From assembly GCA_900557275.1 (NCBI GenBank), contig USRX01000003.1, forward strand, positions 104,529-168,528: DNA of 64,000 nucleotides, given 5' to 3'. Below, piece by piece: positions 35,413 through 44,732 of this stretch. A model generated the notes under the pieces. It searched no databases. It was not told the origin of the DNA and saw only the letters and a program-made list of their open reading frames with translations. The position numbers and the translations under genes are program-made. Position 1 is the first letter of the stretch. The number at the start of each line of letters is the position of its first letter. Source of the stretch: an uncultured Roseburia sp. Lineage in GTDB: Bacteria; Bacillota_A; Clostridia; Lachnospirales; Lachnospiraceae.

Positions 35413-37305
35413 TTATGAAAGTTCAAAAGCACCAGTATACAACTGATAATATTTACCCTTCTGGGCGATCAGCTCATCATGACTGCCACGCTCTGTGATC
35501 ACGCCCTGCTCCAGTACCATGATCGCCTTGGAGTTCTGTACCGTTGACAGACGATGCGCAATGACAAATACAGTTCTGCCTTCCATCAGCTGATCCATAC
35601 CGCTCTGGATAATCGCCTCTGTTCTCGTATCGATACTGGAAGTCGCCTCATCCAGGATCAGTACCGGAGGATTGGCAATGGCTGCTCTCGCAATGGCCAG
35701 CAGCTGACGCTGTCCCTGAGACAGATTTGCGCCATCAGAAGAAATGACCGTGTCATATCCATCCGGCAGATGGCGGATAAAGAAATCTGCATTCGCCAGC
35801 TTTGCTGCTGCCAACACCTCTTCATGAGTGGCATCCAGACGGCCATATCTGATATTTTCCTCAATCGTTCCCGTAAACAGATGGGTATCCTGCAATACGA
35901 TGCCAAGGGATCGACGCAGATCAAACTTGCGGATGCGTTTAATATCAATACCATCATACAGGATCTCGCCCTCCTGAATATCATAAAAACGGTTGATCAG
36001 ATTGGTAATGGTCGTCTTACCGGCTCCCGTAGGACCGACAAATGCGATCTTTTGTCCCGGTTTTGCAAACAGTGACATATCTTTCAGGATTACTTTATTT
36101 TCATTATATCCAAAGGTAACATTGTGGAAACGGACGTCGCCCTTCAACTGGGTATAAACTGTTTTTCCGTCAATGACCTCTTTCCACGCCCAGATGCCCG
36201 TACGTTTCTCGGACTCTGTGATATGGCCTTCTGCATCCATATTCGCGCGCACCAGTGTGACTGTTCCCTGATCCTCCTCCGGTTCTTCATCCAGAAGGTC
36301 AAAAATACGCTGTGCGCCTGCCAGCGCCATAACGATAGAGCTTACCTGCTGGGAGATCTGCGCCATGGGCATCGTAAAGTTTCTCGTAAAAGTAAGGAAC
36401 GATGCCAGCATACCAAGCGTAATAGGAAATACGCCTGTGAGGGAAAGCGTTGCTCCCAGTGTCGCCACCAGCAGATAAGTCAGGTTACCGGTCTGAGCCA
36501 TCAGCGGCATCAGAATATTTGCAAAGGTATTCGCCCGTGTGGACTGCTCTTTCAGATCATCGTTAAGCAGATCAAACTGCTCTTTGCTCTCTTCCTCATG
36601 GTTAAAGATCTTAACCACCTTCTGGCCATCCATCATCTCTTCGATATAACCGTTGACCTTACCAAGTGATCTCTGCTGCGCTACGAAATAGCGGGAACTT
36701 TTTCCACCCACAACCTTTACGATCACAAGCATGATAAACAACATGACCAGAACAAAGATCGTCAGCGGAACGCTCAGTGTCAGCATGGAGATAAATACGC
36801 TAACCATGGTAATGATGGTAGACAGTACCTGCGGCACAGACTGGCTGATCATCTGACGCAGCGTATCCGTATCATTGGTATAGCGGCTCATAAGATCGCC
36901 ATGGGCATGGCTGTCAAAAAATCGGATTGGCAGAGTCTGCATATGGGCAAACATTTCATCCCTTACTTTTTTCAATACCCCCTGTGAAATATTGATCATC
37001 AGACGGTTGTACAGCCAGGAGCAAAATACCGTCACTCCGTAAGCCGTTGCCATGGTGGCAATGATCGTAAACAGTTCGGAAAGCACAGGATTTTTCTGTC
37101 CGATAAACGGCGTAATATAATCATCGATCAGATAACGCATTTCCATGATTCCCACGACCTGTCCGATGGAAGTCAGGACAATGGCGATCAGCACAATGAT
37201 AAACTGTACTTTATAAATGCCGACAATATATCCCATCAGCCTTTTAAATGCAGCCATCGTCTCTTTTCCGGCCAGCTTTTTCTTCGGCATATCATTCTTA
37301 CTCAT
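35413..37305 (-). CDS. Heterodimeric ABC exporter subunit, permease + ATPase
   Basis: 630 residues from the ATG at 37305 (GGAGGG upstream, 8-bp overlap with the previous stop). Six-helix membrane domain, then the nucleotide-binding domain with Walker A GPTGAGKTTI, signature LSQGQRQLLAIARA, Walker B LILDEATSSID. An extra linker (about 380-410) matches YfiC/BmrD-type long partners. It exports drugs or other hydrophobic compounds together with the 37298-39031 subunit under MarR control. Confidence 0.95.
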   Translation of the reverse strand: MSKNDMPKKKLAGKETMAAFKRLMGYIVGIYKVQFIIVLIAIVLTSIGQVVGIMEMRYLIDDYITPFIGQKNPVLSELFTIIATMATAYGVTVFCSWLYNRLMINISQGVLKKVRDEMFAHMQTLPIRFFDSHAHGDLMSRYTNDTDTLRQMISQSVPQVLSTIITMVSVFISMLTLSVPLTIFVLVMLFIMLVIVKVVGGKSSRYFVAQQRSLGKVNGYIEEMMDGQKVVKIFNHEEESKEQFDLLNDDLKEQSTRANTFANILMPLMAQTGNLTYLLVATLGATLSLTGVFPITLGMLASFLTFTRNFTMPMAQISQQVSSIVMALAGAQRIFDLLDEEPEEDQGTVTLVRANMDAEGHITESEKRTGIWAWKEVIDGKTVYTQLKGDVRFHNVTFGYNENKVILKDMSLFAKPGQKIAFVGPTGAGKTTITNLINRFYDIQEGEILYDGIDIKRIRKFDLRRSLGIVLQDTHLFTGTIEENIRYGRLDATHEEVLAAAKLANADFFIRHLPDGYDTVISSDGANLSQGQRQLLAIARAAIANPPVLILDEATSSIDTRTEAIIQSGMDQLMEGRTVFVIAHRLSTVQNSKAIMVLEQGVITERGSHDELIAQKGKYYQLYTGAFELS

Positions 37306-39031
37306 CCTGTAACCCTCCTTTCTGCTGTGATTCATATACCTCTCTGTAAATCTCACTGTTTTTCAGCAGTTCCTCATGGGTTCCCACTGCGGAGATCTGA
37401 CCATCCTGCATAACAAGAATCTTATCTGCATGTTCCACAGAAGAGATTCTCTGTGCAATGATCAGTTTTGTCGTATCCGGGATCTCTTTTGCAAATGCTT
37501 CCCGTATCAGTGCATCGGTTCTCGTATCTACCGCGCTGGTAGAATCATCCAGAATCAGAATCTTCGGTTTTTTCAGAAGCGCTCTTGCAATACAGAGACG
37601 CTGTTTCTGTCCGCCGGATACATTCGTACCGCCCTGATCCAGCATTGTCTCATATCCATCCGGAAAACGGGAAACGAACTCATCCGCCTGAGCAAGCTTC
37701 GCTGCATGCTCAATCTCTTCCATGGTAGCATCCGGATTGCCCCAGCGAAGATTCTCTGCGATCGTTCCGGAGAACAACACATTTTTCTGAAGTACCATAG
37801 ATACGGAATCACGCAGTGTCTTCAGATCATAGGTTCTGACATCCTTGCCGCCTACCAGCAGCCTTCCCTCTGTCACATCATACAGACGGGGGATCAGCTG
37901 TACCAGCGTCGTCTTGGCAGAACCGGTTCCACCGATGATGCCGACGGTTTCGCCGGAATTGATGGACAGATCGATATGCTTCAACACTTCTTTTGTCTCA
38001 TCCCCATTATAGGCAAAGCTTACATGGTCAAATACGATAGAACCATCCGGAATGTCATAATCCGGGTTCTCCTGATTTTTCAGAGAACTTTCTTCCTGCA
38101 GAACTTCTGCAATACGTTCGCCGGAAGCTTTTGCCATGACACACATGACCATAACCATAAACGCCATCATCAGACTGGACAGGATCTGCACAGAATAAGT
38201 GATCAGACTCATCAGTGATCCTGTCGTCAGATCCTGTGCAACGATCATCTGCGCACCGGTATAACTGAAATAGATGATACAGATAAAGATCATGGCAAAC
38301 ATGCACGGCATCTGTAAGATGATGCGTTTTTCTGCGCTTTTTGACAGCTGCAGGATCCGTTTGGATGTTACATTGAATTTATCAATCTCATGGGATTCTC
38401 TCACATACGCTTTTACAGTACGGATACCGGCCAGATTCTCCTGTACAACGGCATTTAATTTATCATACTTCCGGAACAGACGCATGAAATATCCGTGGGC
38501 AGAACGGATGATCAGATACAACACCACGCCCAGCACCGGAATGGCAACGATAAATATGAGAGACAGTCTCGCACTCAGGGTAAATGCCATGATCAGGGAA
38601 AAGATCATCATAATCGGCGCCCTTACCAGTGTACGGATGATCATCATGTATGCCATCTGTACGTTTGTGATATCCGTTGTCATACGGGTTACCAGACTCG
38701 CCGTGGAAAACTTGTCAATATTCTGGAACGAAAAATCCTGAATCCGGTAAAAAATATCTTTTCTCAAGTTTCTTGCAAGTCCTGCGGAAGCCACAGCGGC
38801 AAAGCGGCCAGATAACAGACCGCAGATCAGACCGATGACCGCCATGATCAGCATAATGCCTCCGATACGAAGCACATAACTCAGATTTTCACTGGAAAAT
38901 CCGCTGTCGATCATTTTGGACATCAGGAATGTGACCATTACTTCCATCAGAACTTCTCCCACCATGAATACCGCAGACCCAATGGAGGACGGCTTGTATT
39001 CACGAATGGATTTTGCTAATGTTTTAATCAT
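37298..39031 (-). CDS. Heterodimeric ABC exporter subunit, permease + ATPase
   Basis: 577 residues. Six-helix membrane domain, Walker A GGTGSAKTTL, signature VSGGQKQRLCIARA, Walker B LILDDSTSAVD (Asp in place of the catalytic Glu), typical of the non-catalytic site in heterodimers. Together with the downstream subunit it forms a YheI/YheH- or BmrCD-like exporter. Lies 124 bp after marR. Confidence 0.95.
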   Translation of the reverse strand: MIKTLAKSIREYKPSSIGSAVFMVGEVLMEVMVTFLMSKMIDSGFSSENLSYVLRIGGIMLIMAVIGLICGLLSGRFAAVASAGLARNLRKDIFYRIQDFSFQNIDKFSTASLVTRMTTDITNVQMAYMMIIRTLVRAPIMMIFSLIMAFTLSARLSLIFIVAIPVLGVVLYLIIRSAHGYFMRLFRKYDKLNAVVQENLAGIRTVKAYVRESHEIDKFNVTSKRILQLSKSAEKRIILQMPCMFAMIFICIIYFSYTGAQMIVAQDLTTGSLMSLITYSVQILSSLMMAFMVMVMCVMAKASGERIAEVLQEESSLKNQENPDYDIPDGSIVFDHVSFAYNGDETKEVLKHIDLSINSGETVGIIGGTGSAKTTLVQLIPRLYDVTEGRLLVGGKDVRTYDLKTLRDSVSMVLQKNVLFSGTIAENLRWGNPDATMEEIEHAAKLAQADEFVSRFPDGYETMLDQGGTNVSGGQKQRLCIARALLKKPKILILDDSTSAVDTRTDALIREAFAKEIPDTTKLIIAQRISSVEHADKILVMQDGQISAVGTHEELLKNSEIYREVYESQQKGGLQDE

Positions 39032-39155
39032 TCCTTACTTACACTCCTTCTATACTTTTAAAATCTACCTCAACAATTTTTATTCCAAAACTTCCGGGAA
39101 TCTATTTTGTCACGGAACAATTTTATATAAAATCGGAACTTCTCTGCTATTCCTT

Positions 39156-39662
39156 TCAGTCACAGGAACACCGCCGCCTGCAATTTTCTGTACCTGCATG
39201 GGCTTTTTCCTGACGGGCACACATCGCTTCCAGATTGCCATACATCAGATCCAGACACTCCATAAAAGCTTCTGTCTGCTCCGGGCTGACCCCTTCAAAC
39301 AGGTTCTGTTCCATACAACTTCCTCTGCGTTCCATCTCCTCGAACAACGCTTCTGTCTTTTCCGTTATCACAATATAATTGCACCTTCTGTCTTTTTCAG
39401 AAAGCTCCCTGGTCAGAAATCCATTCTGTTCCAGACGATTTAGAACCCCCGTCACTGTTGGGTTTGACAATCGAAATGCCTTCTCAATCATGACCTGCTT
39501 GACTTTTTCCTCTTTATGATCCATCAGATAAAACAGGATATCCGCCTGTCTTCCGGTAATGCCGATTGCCTCCATATCCCGGTTGGCATGGGCGCGCATC
39601 ATACAGTCAAACCGCTTCATCTTCTGACAGATCTCATGCAGTATTTTTCCATCTGTTTCCAT
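39156..39662 (-). CDS. MarR-family regulator of the ABC exporter
   Basis: 168 residues. Winged helix with ITGRQADILFYLMDHKEEKVKQ, LSNPTVTGVLNRLEQNGFLTR, and DRRCNYIVITEK (wing). The C-terminus is Cys-rich (CRRRCSCD) and could sense redox or metal. GGAGG lies before the start. Probably binds the palindrome over its own promoter at 39761-39802 and represses itself and the exporter. Confidence 0.92.
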   Translation of the reverse strand: METDGKILHEICQKMKRFDCMMRAHANRDMEAIGITGRQADILFYLMDHKEEKVKQVMIEKAFRLSNPTVTGVLNRLEQNGFLTRELSEKDRRCNYIVITEKTEALFEEMERRGSCMEQNLFEGVSPEQTEAFMECLDLMYGNLEAMCARQEKAHAGTENCRRRCSCD

Positions 39663-39760
39663 ATTTTGCCACCTCCTTCTTATGTCCTGTCTCCTTCCGG
39701 ATTCCTCTAAGAAATCTCTGAAACTACTTCCAAACCATTCATTTACAATATATTTGCGAA

Positions 39761-39802
39761 AATAAATAGCACGCTATTTATTCGCATAGCGTGCTATTTA
39801 TT
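39761..39802 (-). promoter_or_regulatory. Palindromic operator for the MarR regulator
   Basis: Perfect 17-bp arms AATAAATAGCACGCTAT (39761-39777) and ATAGCGTGCTATTTATT (39786-39802) with an 8-bp spacer. It overlaps the -10 box and covers the start site of the marR promoter. Confidence 0.85.
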
Positions 39803-39828
39803 ATATGATTACAATATTTTATTGTCAA
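39800..39828 (-). promoter_or_regulatory. marR-ABC promoter (consensus sigma-A)
   Basis: Minus strand TTGACA (39828-39823), 17 bp, TATAAT (39805-39800), a full match to consensus. It begins 8 bp after the stop of the upstream glycosyltransferase gene. Confidence 0.9.
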
Positions 39829-39835
39829 GATTTTT

Positions 39836-40960
39836 TTAACAACATCTCTTCAGCAGCTCTGACCACTTCTGTATGATCACGTCCATATCAAACCGATGTA
39901 CAGTTTCGCTGGTCTGCTCGGAAAAATGTTTTCGAAGTTCTTCGTTTTCTATCAGTATACTGATTTTTTCTTTCATCTGTTCCAGATCAAACGGCGTTAT
40001 GAGATAACCATTTTTTCCTTCCATGATGATTTCTGCCGGACCGGTGGGAATGTCAAAGCTGACGCAGCCTACCCCCTGTTCCATCGCCTCCAGCAGGCAC
40101 ATGGGAAGTCCTTCGGAACGGGAAGTCATAACATAGATAGAAGCCCGCTGCAGATAACCTTCCACATCCGGTACATTTCCGGTCAGAATAAGCTGATCCT
40201 GCAGCTGTTCCTTCCGTATTGTATCTTCCAGCAGCGGACGATCCTCTCCTGCACCAAGCACATACCAACTCCAGTCCGGATATTTTTTCAGGATATCCGG
40301 TGCAATCTTGCACAGATAATCGATTCCTTTAATCTGTGTCAACCGCCCTACAGTAATGAGCATCTTTTCCCGGTTCGGAACGTTTTTCGTATCTGGCTGC
40401 TTTCTTTTGACAGGGTTGTAAATGGTCTGTATCCTGTCTTTTCTGCCCAAACATTTCTTATAATTTTCCATATCCCGTTCTGTCAATGTCACAATCTCAT
40501 CTGCATGACGGGCTGTATAACCGCATATTTTTTTGCGAAATTTCCGATACCGTTCAGACGGCCACTGGTAACCATAATTAAAATGTTCCCATGCGATCAG
40601 AGTAACCGGAAGCCCCCGTTTTGCCGGAACTGTCAGTATGTCCAGAATCGTATCAATATCCACAATGCAACTAATCTCCTGCTCTTTCAGAAATTTCCGC
40701 AGTCGTGGAATCAATGGTAAATACCCCGGTCCCGGAGCAATCCATGTCTTCCTTTCGTCCAGCACATATCTGGAAATCCTGTCTGATAATGGAAAAAACA
40801 TTTCCTCTTGCTGTTCCACAATGCTTAAAAATACAATCTGAAATCCTTCCCGTTCCACCAGTTCATTTGCAATCATTGAAGCCACCCGTTCCGTTCCTCC
40901 GCTTCGTGTGATATCTCCTGAAAAAAAACAGATTTTTTTTGTCTGATTCTCTTCTTTCAT
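39836..40960 (-). CDS. Family 4 glycosyltransferase (GT-B)
   Basis: 374 residues. ICFFSGDITRSGGTERV, ITVGRLTQIKGIDYL, and MTSRSEGLPMCLLEAMEQG in the donor site. Second gene of a two-gene unit with the GT2 gene. It lies outside the main polysaccharide operon, so it may decorate another glycan. No terminator is seen before the marR promoter, so readthrough is possible. Confidence 0.9.
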   Translation of the reverse strand: MKEENQTKKICFFSGDITRSGGTERVASMIANELVEREGFQIVFLSIVEQQEEMFFPLSDRISRYVLDERKTWIAPGPGYLPLIPRLRKFLKEQEISCIVDIDTILDILTVPAKRGLPVTLIAWEHFNYGYQWPSERYRKFRKKICGYTARHADEIVTLTERDMENYKKCLGRKDRIQTIYNPVKRKQPDTKNVPNREKMLITVGRLTQIKGIDYLCKIAPDILKKYPDWSWYVLGAGEDRPLLEDTIRKEQLQDQLILTGNVPDVEGYLQRASIYVMTSRSEGLPMCLLEAMEQGVGCVSFDIPTGPAEIIMEGKNGYLITPFDLEQMKEKISILIENEELRKHFSEQTSETVHRFDMDVIIQKWSELLKRCC

Positions 40961-42045
40961 TCTCCTGCCTCCTCTTTCCGGTATCTGGACTTCGAGACCC
41001 GATCATCTACACCCATTTTCCGAACCAGCGCCATTCCGGCAGCCAGAACGCTCCACGCATGCATCTGAAACAAAATTGCAGTCCCACGGATCATAACTTT
41101 CCAGGACTTCGGCGTTATCTGACCAACATACCTTCCCTGAGCCAGCCAGCGCATACTCTGACGCACAATCGGAACCTGTGCATATTCCTGTAATGCTTTT
41201 GAACAGCGATGAATGCCATGAGATTTCGCTGCCTGCAGCTCCTGCTTGATCAGGAAAAAGCTTCCAAATACTATATGAAATGCCATGAGATCTCCGTAAT
41301 CTTCCCGGATCTCATGTTCTTTCAGATAGGTCTGAAAGTCCGCTGCAATGTCCGTCCATACTGGAATAAAATTTTTCTTATAGGAAAATGTGGTGGAATC
41401 CGTATTTACCCTGTACTGCACAACGCTTTCCTCAATAAATCCATATACCGGCTTCCATGCGCAACACTGAAAATTGTGAGCCTTATCCTGTGTAAATGGA
41501 TAATTCGGACTATACAGACCATGTTTCAGCAAAAAATCCCGTCGGTATAGCTTTCCCCAGTCATAAGCCAGATGCCCGTACTGAAAGAAGCCACGGAATC
41601 GAAAATCTACGGTCTGCGTATAATCTCCACCCATCAGATGATGGATATTCACTTCGCTGACCCAGTTATCATGAAACCTCCTAAATCCCCCAACGACAAT
41701 ATCCGCTCTGTTTCTCTCCGCACACGCAACCAGACTGGATACTGCCCTTGTTCCATCCAGTTTATCATCAGAATCCAGAAACATCAGATATTGACCATAT
41801 GCATGATCTGTCCCCGTATTTCTCGCCTTTCCAAGTCCCTCATTTTTTTTATGTATGACTCGGACATTCCCACGCTCTGCCACATACCGGTCACAGATTT
41901 TCGGACATCCATCCGGAGACCCGTCATCCACAAGAATGATGTCAAGATAAGGATAATCCTGTTCCAGCACGCTCTCTATACATTCAGACAGATATTTTTC
42001 TGTTTTATAAACAGGAATGATTACACTGACGATTACTTTTTCCAC
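40957..42045 (-). CDS. Family 2 glycosyltransferase (GTG start)
   Basis: About 362 residues. VIVSVIIPVYKTEKYL, DIILVDDGSPDG, and LMFLDSDDKL. The start is taken as GTG at 42045 because GGAG lies 8 bases upstream; the ATG at 42072 has no ribosome site. Overlaps the GT4 gene by 4 bp. Driven by the promoter at 42139-42167. Confidence 0.88.
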   Translation of the reverse strand: MEKVIVSVIIPVYKTEKYLSECIESVLEQDYPYLDIILVDDGSPDGCPKICDRYVAERGNVRVIHKKNEGLGKARNTGTDHAYGQYLMFLDSDDKLDGTRAVSSLVACAERNRADIVVGGFRRFHDNWVSEVNIHHLMGGDYTQTVDFRFRGFFQYGHLAYDWGKLYRRDFLLKHGLYSPNYPFTQDKAHNFQCCAWKPVYGFIEESVVQYRVNTDSTTFSYKKNFIPVWTDIAADFQTYLKEHEIREDYGDLMAFHIVFGSFFLIKQELQAAKSHGIHRCSKALQEYAQVPIVRQSMRWLAQGRYVGQITPKSWKVMIRGTAILFQMHAWSVLAAGMALVRKMGVDDRVSKSRYRKEEAGE

Positions 42046-42138
42046 TCTGTTATCTCCGTTCCTTCTGTTCATATATACCAGTTATGTATGCCAGAATCTT
42101 TATTTGGGATTTCCAATGCATACATTCTTCTCATTTTG

Positions 42139-42167
42139 ACTATACATTTTTTGTATCATTAAGTCAA
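42139..42167 (-). promoter_or_regulatory. Promoter of the two-gene glycosyltransferase unit
   Basis: Minus strand TTGACT (42167-42162), 17 bp, TATAGT (42144-42139). Confidence 0.75.
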
Positions 42168-42219
42168 TTTTCTGCCTGATTTTCCGGCTATTTTCCACAT
42201 ATTTTTCACAGTTATTACC

Positions 42220-42248
42220 TTGACAAAAATGATATTTATTTCTTATTA
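42220..42248 (+). promoter_or_regulatory. Promoter of the EGVYAASG protein gene
   Basis: TTGACA (42220-42225), 17 bp, TTATTA (42243-42248), weak at -10. Confidence 0.55.
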
Positions 42249-42297
42249 ATAATAAACTTTATGATAACTTACTGCAAGAAAAGGAGACATACATATT

Positions 42298-42681
42298 ATG
42301 GCTAAAACATATAAAAAACCGGTAATCTCTGTCGATCAGGGACTGGCTGAAGGCGTGTATGCGGCAAGCGGCGCAACATCACAAAATGAAATAATCATCG
42401 CTTTTTCTAAAATTGATGCTGATTGGGGCGGCTCTGGACAAATTTCTTTAAGCGCAGATTACACTGGCTTAACAAAGCGTTCCAGTCTGTCGGTTACCCT
42501 GAACTTTAACATGCCTGTTAAAAATGTCTATGGAGATGGAATCAGCGGCATCAGCGGCGCTAATACTTCCACTGTAACCCTCTCCTACTGGGGGATTCCA
42601 GACAAAGGCAATATAACTGTACAGGCAGATGGCAATATTAATAGTTTACAATTAGATGGATATACATACACATCTGCCTGA
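42298..42681 (+). CDS. Small beta-rich protein with N-terminal EGVYAASG motif
   Basis: 127 residues. N-terminus KPVISVDQGLAEGVYAASG, then a Gly/Ser/Thr-rich domain with short beta strands (LSADYTGLTKRSSLSVTLNF, STVTLSYWG, GNITVQADG). No signal peptide or membrane segment. The front resembles a short leader ending at AASG before a beta-sandwich-like body, but no modifying enzyme is adjacent, and function is unknown. GGAG precedes the ATG. A stand-alone gene with its own promoter, next to an IS200 copy. Confidence 0.65.
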   Translation: MAKTYKKPVISVDQGLAEGVYAASGATSQNEIIIAFSKIDADWGGSGQISLSADYTGLTKRSSLSVTLNFNMPVKNVYGDGISGISGANTSTVTLSYWGIPDKGNITVQADGNINSLQLDGYTYTSA

Positions 42682-42708
42682 CATACAACATTTATTTTAT
42701 AGTCAAGA

Positions 42709-42910
42709 CCACTCGCTTAGCCGGTGGCTTGTGCTACCCCTATAAGGGGGCATTACCTGCTTGCGCCCGGAAGGCGCACTGAAGGTCTGCCAACTGCACT
42801 ACATCCACAGCTGCCCCTTAAAGGGGCTTTTTCAGTGCTTCCTTACACCGGTTCAGCCCCAAAAGGGGCTTGCTGGTTTGCTTTGATCTCCTACTACCAC
42901 TCCAAGTGGT
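42709..42910. repeat. Array of short hairpins at the IS200 3' end
   Basis: Six compact palindromes within 200 bp: CCAC/GTGG (42709-42727), CCCC/GGGG around TATAA (42737-42749), GCGCC/GGCGC (42763-42777), GCCCCTT/AAGGGGC (42813-42827), AGCCCC/GGGGCT (42855-42870) and ACCACT/AGTGGT (42896-42910). The last ends exactly at the tnpA stop. Such folds are expected at IS200 ends, but the number is high. Confidence 0.7.
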
Positions 42911-43384
42911 TTATTTCTTGTGTTTCTTTACCGGCTCACCCGTAAACGAGTCAATATACTCTACTAATGACATCTGATCATATTCCAAATCTTCTTTTAA
43001 CTGATTCTGAATATATGCCTTGATTGCAGCTGTATTCTTTCCAACTGTGTCTACATAATATCCACGACACCAGAAATGCCGATTTCCATATTTATATTTT
43101 AGATTCGCATATTTTTCAAATATCATTAGCGAACTTTTTCCTTTTAAATAACCGACAATTTCTGATACTGAATATTTCGGTGGTATTCTTACCAGCATAG
43201 GGATGTGATCTGGACAACATTCTGCTTCAATTATTTCAATTCCTTTTCTTCTACATAAGGTTCCCAGTATTTGTCCTACATCTGCTTTAATGTCTTTATA
43301 AATTACCTGGCGACAATATTTTGGTGCAAAAACGATGTGATACTTGCATTCCCATTTTGTATGAGCTAAACTATTTGTGTCCAT
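42911..43384 (-). CDS. tnpA: IS200/IS605 transposase TnpA (HUH site altered)
   Basis: 157 residues, full-length Y1 transposase: HTKWECKYHIVFAPKY, CCPDHIPMLVRIPPKYSV, YLKGKSS, and the catalytic-Tyr helix AAIKAYIQNQLKED (Tyr124). In the HUH motif the expected H-x-H reads His60-Ile-Pro62 (CAC ATC CCT). A CAT-to-CCT change would explain it and would remove a metal ligand, so the protein may be inactive. Confidence 0.9.
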   Translation of the reverse strand: MDTNSLAHTKWECKYHIVFAPKYCRQVIYKDIKADVGQILGTLCRRKGIEIIEAECCPDHIPMLVRIPPKYSVSEIVGYLKGKSSLMIFEKYANLKYKYGNRHFWCRGYYVDTVGKNTAAIKAYIQNQLKEDLEYDQMSLVEYIDSFTGEPVKKHKK

Positions 43385-43583
43385 TCTTAGGACCTCCTGT
43401 GCTATTTTATTTGTGGTTTTGCAGACCCACTTTTATTCTAGCACAGGAGCTTATACTTGTATCTAAAGATCTGCCCTCCCCCTGCATAGCAGGGGGTTTA
43501 TTTTTTACTGTGACACAAATAAAAAAGTGGCTCAAATACTGAATTCAAGCCACTTTGTTGTATATATTTCGTTCTATTTGGGA

Positions 43584-44732
43584 CTAATCATCCTTGTATT
43601 CTCTGTTCAACGGAAAAGTAACTGCCATAACAGTTCCCTTTTCTGTACTTTCTTCTGCCTGCACTTTGCCACCGTGAATATCAGCAATTTCCCAAACCAA
43701 AGCAAGTCCAAGACCCACACCGCCATTTTCTCTGCTACGGGATTTATCCACACGGAAGAACGGCTGAAAAATACTTTCTTTATACTTTTCTGGTATTCCG
43801 CAACCTGTGTCGGCAACCCTGACAACAAGATCATCGCCCTCCTGAGAAACAGAAACACGCACAGTTCCGTCAGGACGGTTATACCTGATTGCGTTTTCCG
43901 TCAAATTAAAGATCAAACGATAAATCAAGGTGTCACTGCCCACCATAGTGCCGGTGCCGTCACATTCAAGAGTGACCCCTTTTTTCTCTGCCACAGGAGA
44001 AAGGTCGGCAAGAATTTCCTCAATCATCGGTGCAAGCTCAATGCAGTCATTACACGGCACAGTTCGAAGCTCGCTCATTTCAAGCAAGGTCTTTGTAACC
44101 TGCGACATTCGCTCTGTTTGTTCCTGCAATAATTTGAGGAAGTCGGCACTTTCGGCATCCAAATCAGGATGCTCAACAGAAAAAAGTTCAAGTTGTGCCT
44201 GAAGCAATGCAAGAGGGGTGCGCAATTCGTGTGCGGCATTACCGGTAAACTGCTGTTGTGCCGTGAACCCCTCGTCAAGTCGGTCAAGCATCTGATTAAA
44301 AGAAATACTGAATTGCTTGAACTCGGCAGGCACATCATCGGTTATCTTCATATCGGGCAAGTTATTCGTCTGAACATTTTCAACCCTTGAAGCAAAGGTG
44401 TGCAAAGGCTTCAATGCTCTGCCACTGACAAAGTATGCCAAAACACCGCCAAGCAATGTTACAACCGCTGTTATGCACCAATTTGTAGTGGAAAACGACT
44501 CCTGCGCACCGTTAACTATAATAGCTACTTCTTGGTCAAGGTCGGCACTTTCAGGGTCAAAAAATTCCTGCTCACCTTTATACGAATCGCTGTTAGCAGA
44601 AATGCCACTGCCGATAGAATCCATATAATGTCTGCCCGAATAACCGATAAGGCAATTCATAGACACGCAGGTTATACCTATAAGTATAGCAGTCATCCAA
44701 GTGATACGCCATTGAAGAGATATTTTTTTCAT
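43584..44732 (-). CDS. Sensor histidine kinase
   Basis: 382 residues. Two membrane segments (about 10-28 and 88-103) flank an extracytoplasmic loop, followed by HAMP, HisKA with phospho-acceptor AHELRTPLALL, and HATPase with NLTENAIRYN (N box), DTGCGIPEKYK (G1) and GGVGLGLALV (G2). GGGGGAAG precedes the start; ATGA overlap with the regulator gene. Likely controls the divergent redox cassette. Confidence 0.95.
   Translation of the reverse strand: MKKISLQWRITWMTAILIGITCVSMNCLIGYSGRHYMDSIGSGISANSDSYKGEQEFFDPESADLDQEVAIIVNGAQESFSTTNWCITAVVTLLGGVLAYFVSGRALKPLHTFASRVENVQTNNLPDMKITDDVPAEFKQFSISFNQMLDRLDEGFTAQQQFTGNAAHELRTPLALLQAQLELFSVEHPDLDAESADFLKLLQEQTERMSQVTKTLLEMSELRTVPCNDCIELAPMIEEILADLSPVAEKKGVTLECDGTGTMVGSDTLIYRLIFNLTENAIRYNRPDGTVRVSVSQEGDDLVVRVADTGCGIPEKYKESIFQPFFRVDKSRSRENGGVGLGLALVWEIADIHGGKVQAEESTEKGTVMAVTFPLNREYKDD

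Larger units (their letters stand above)
42709..43496 (-). mobile_element. IS200/IS605-family insertion sequence
   Basis: A single tnpA (42911-43384) with structured ends. Upstream of tnpA are an 11-bp inverted repeat CTCCTGTGCTA (43394-43404)/TAGCACAGGAG (43438-43448) and a terminal hairpin CCCCCTGC/GCAGGGGG (43478-43496). Downstream is the palindrome array at 42709-42910. No tnpB. Exact ends are not defined by sequence alone. The second His of the HUH motif is changed, so activity is doubtful. Confidence 0.8.
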
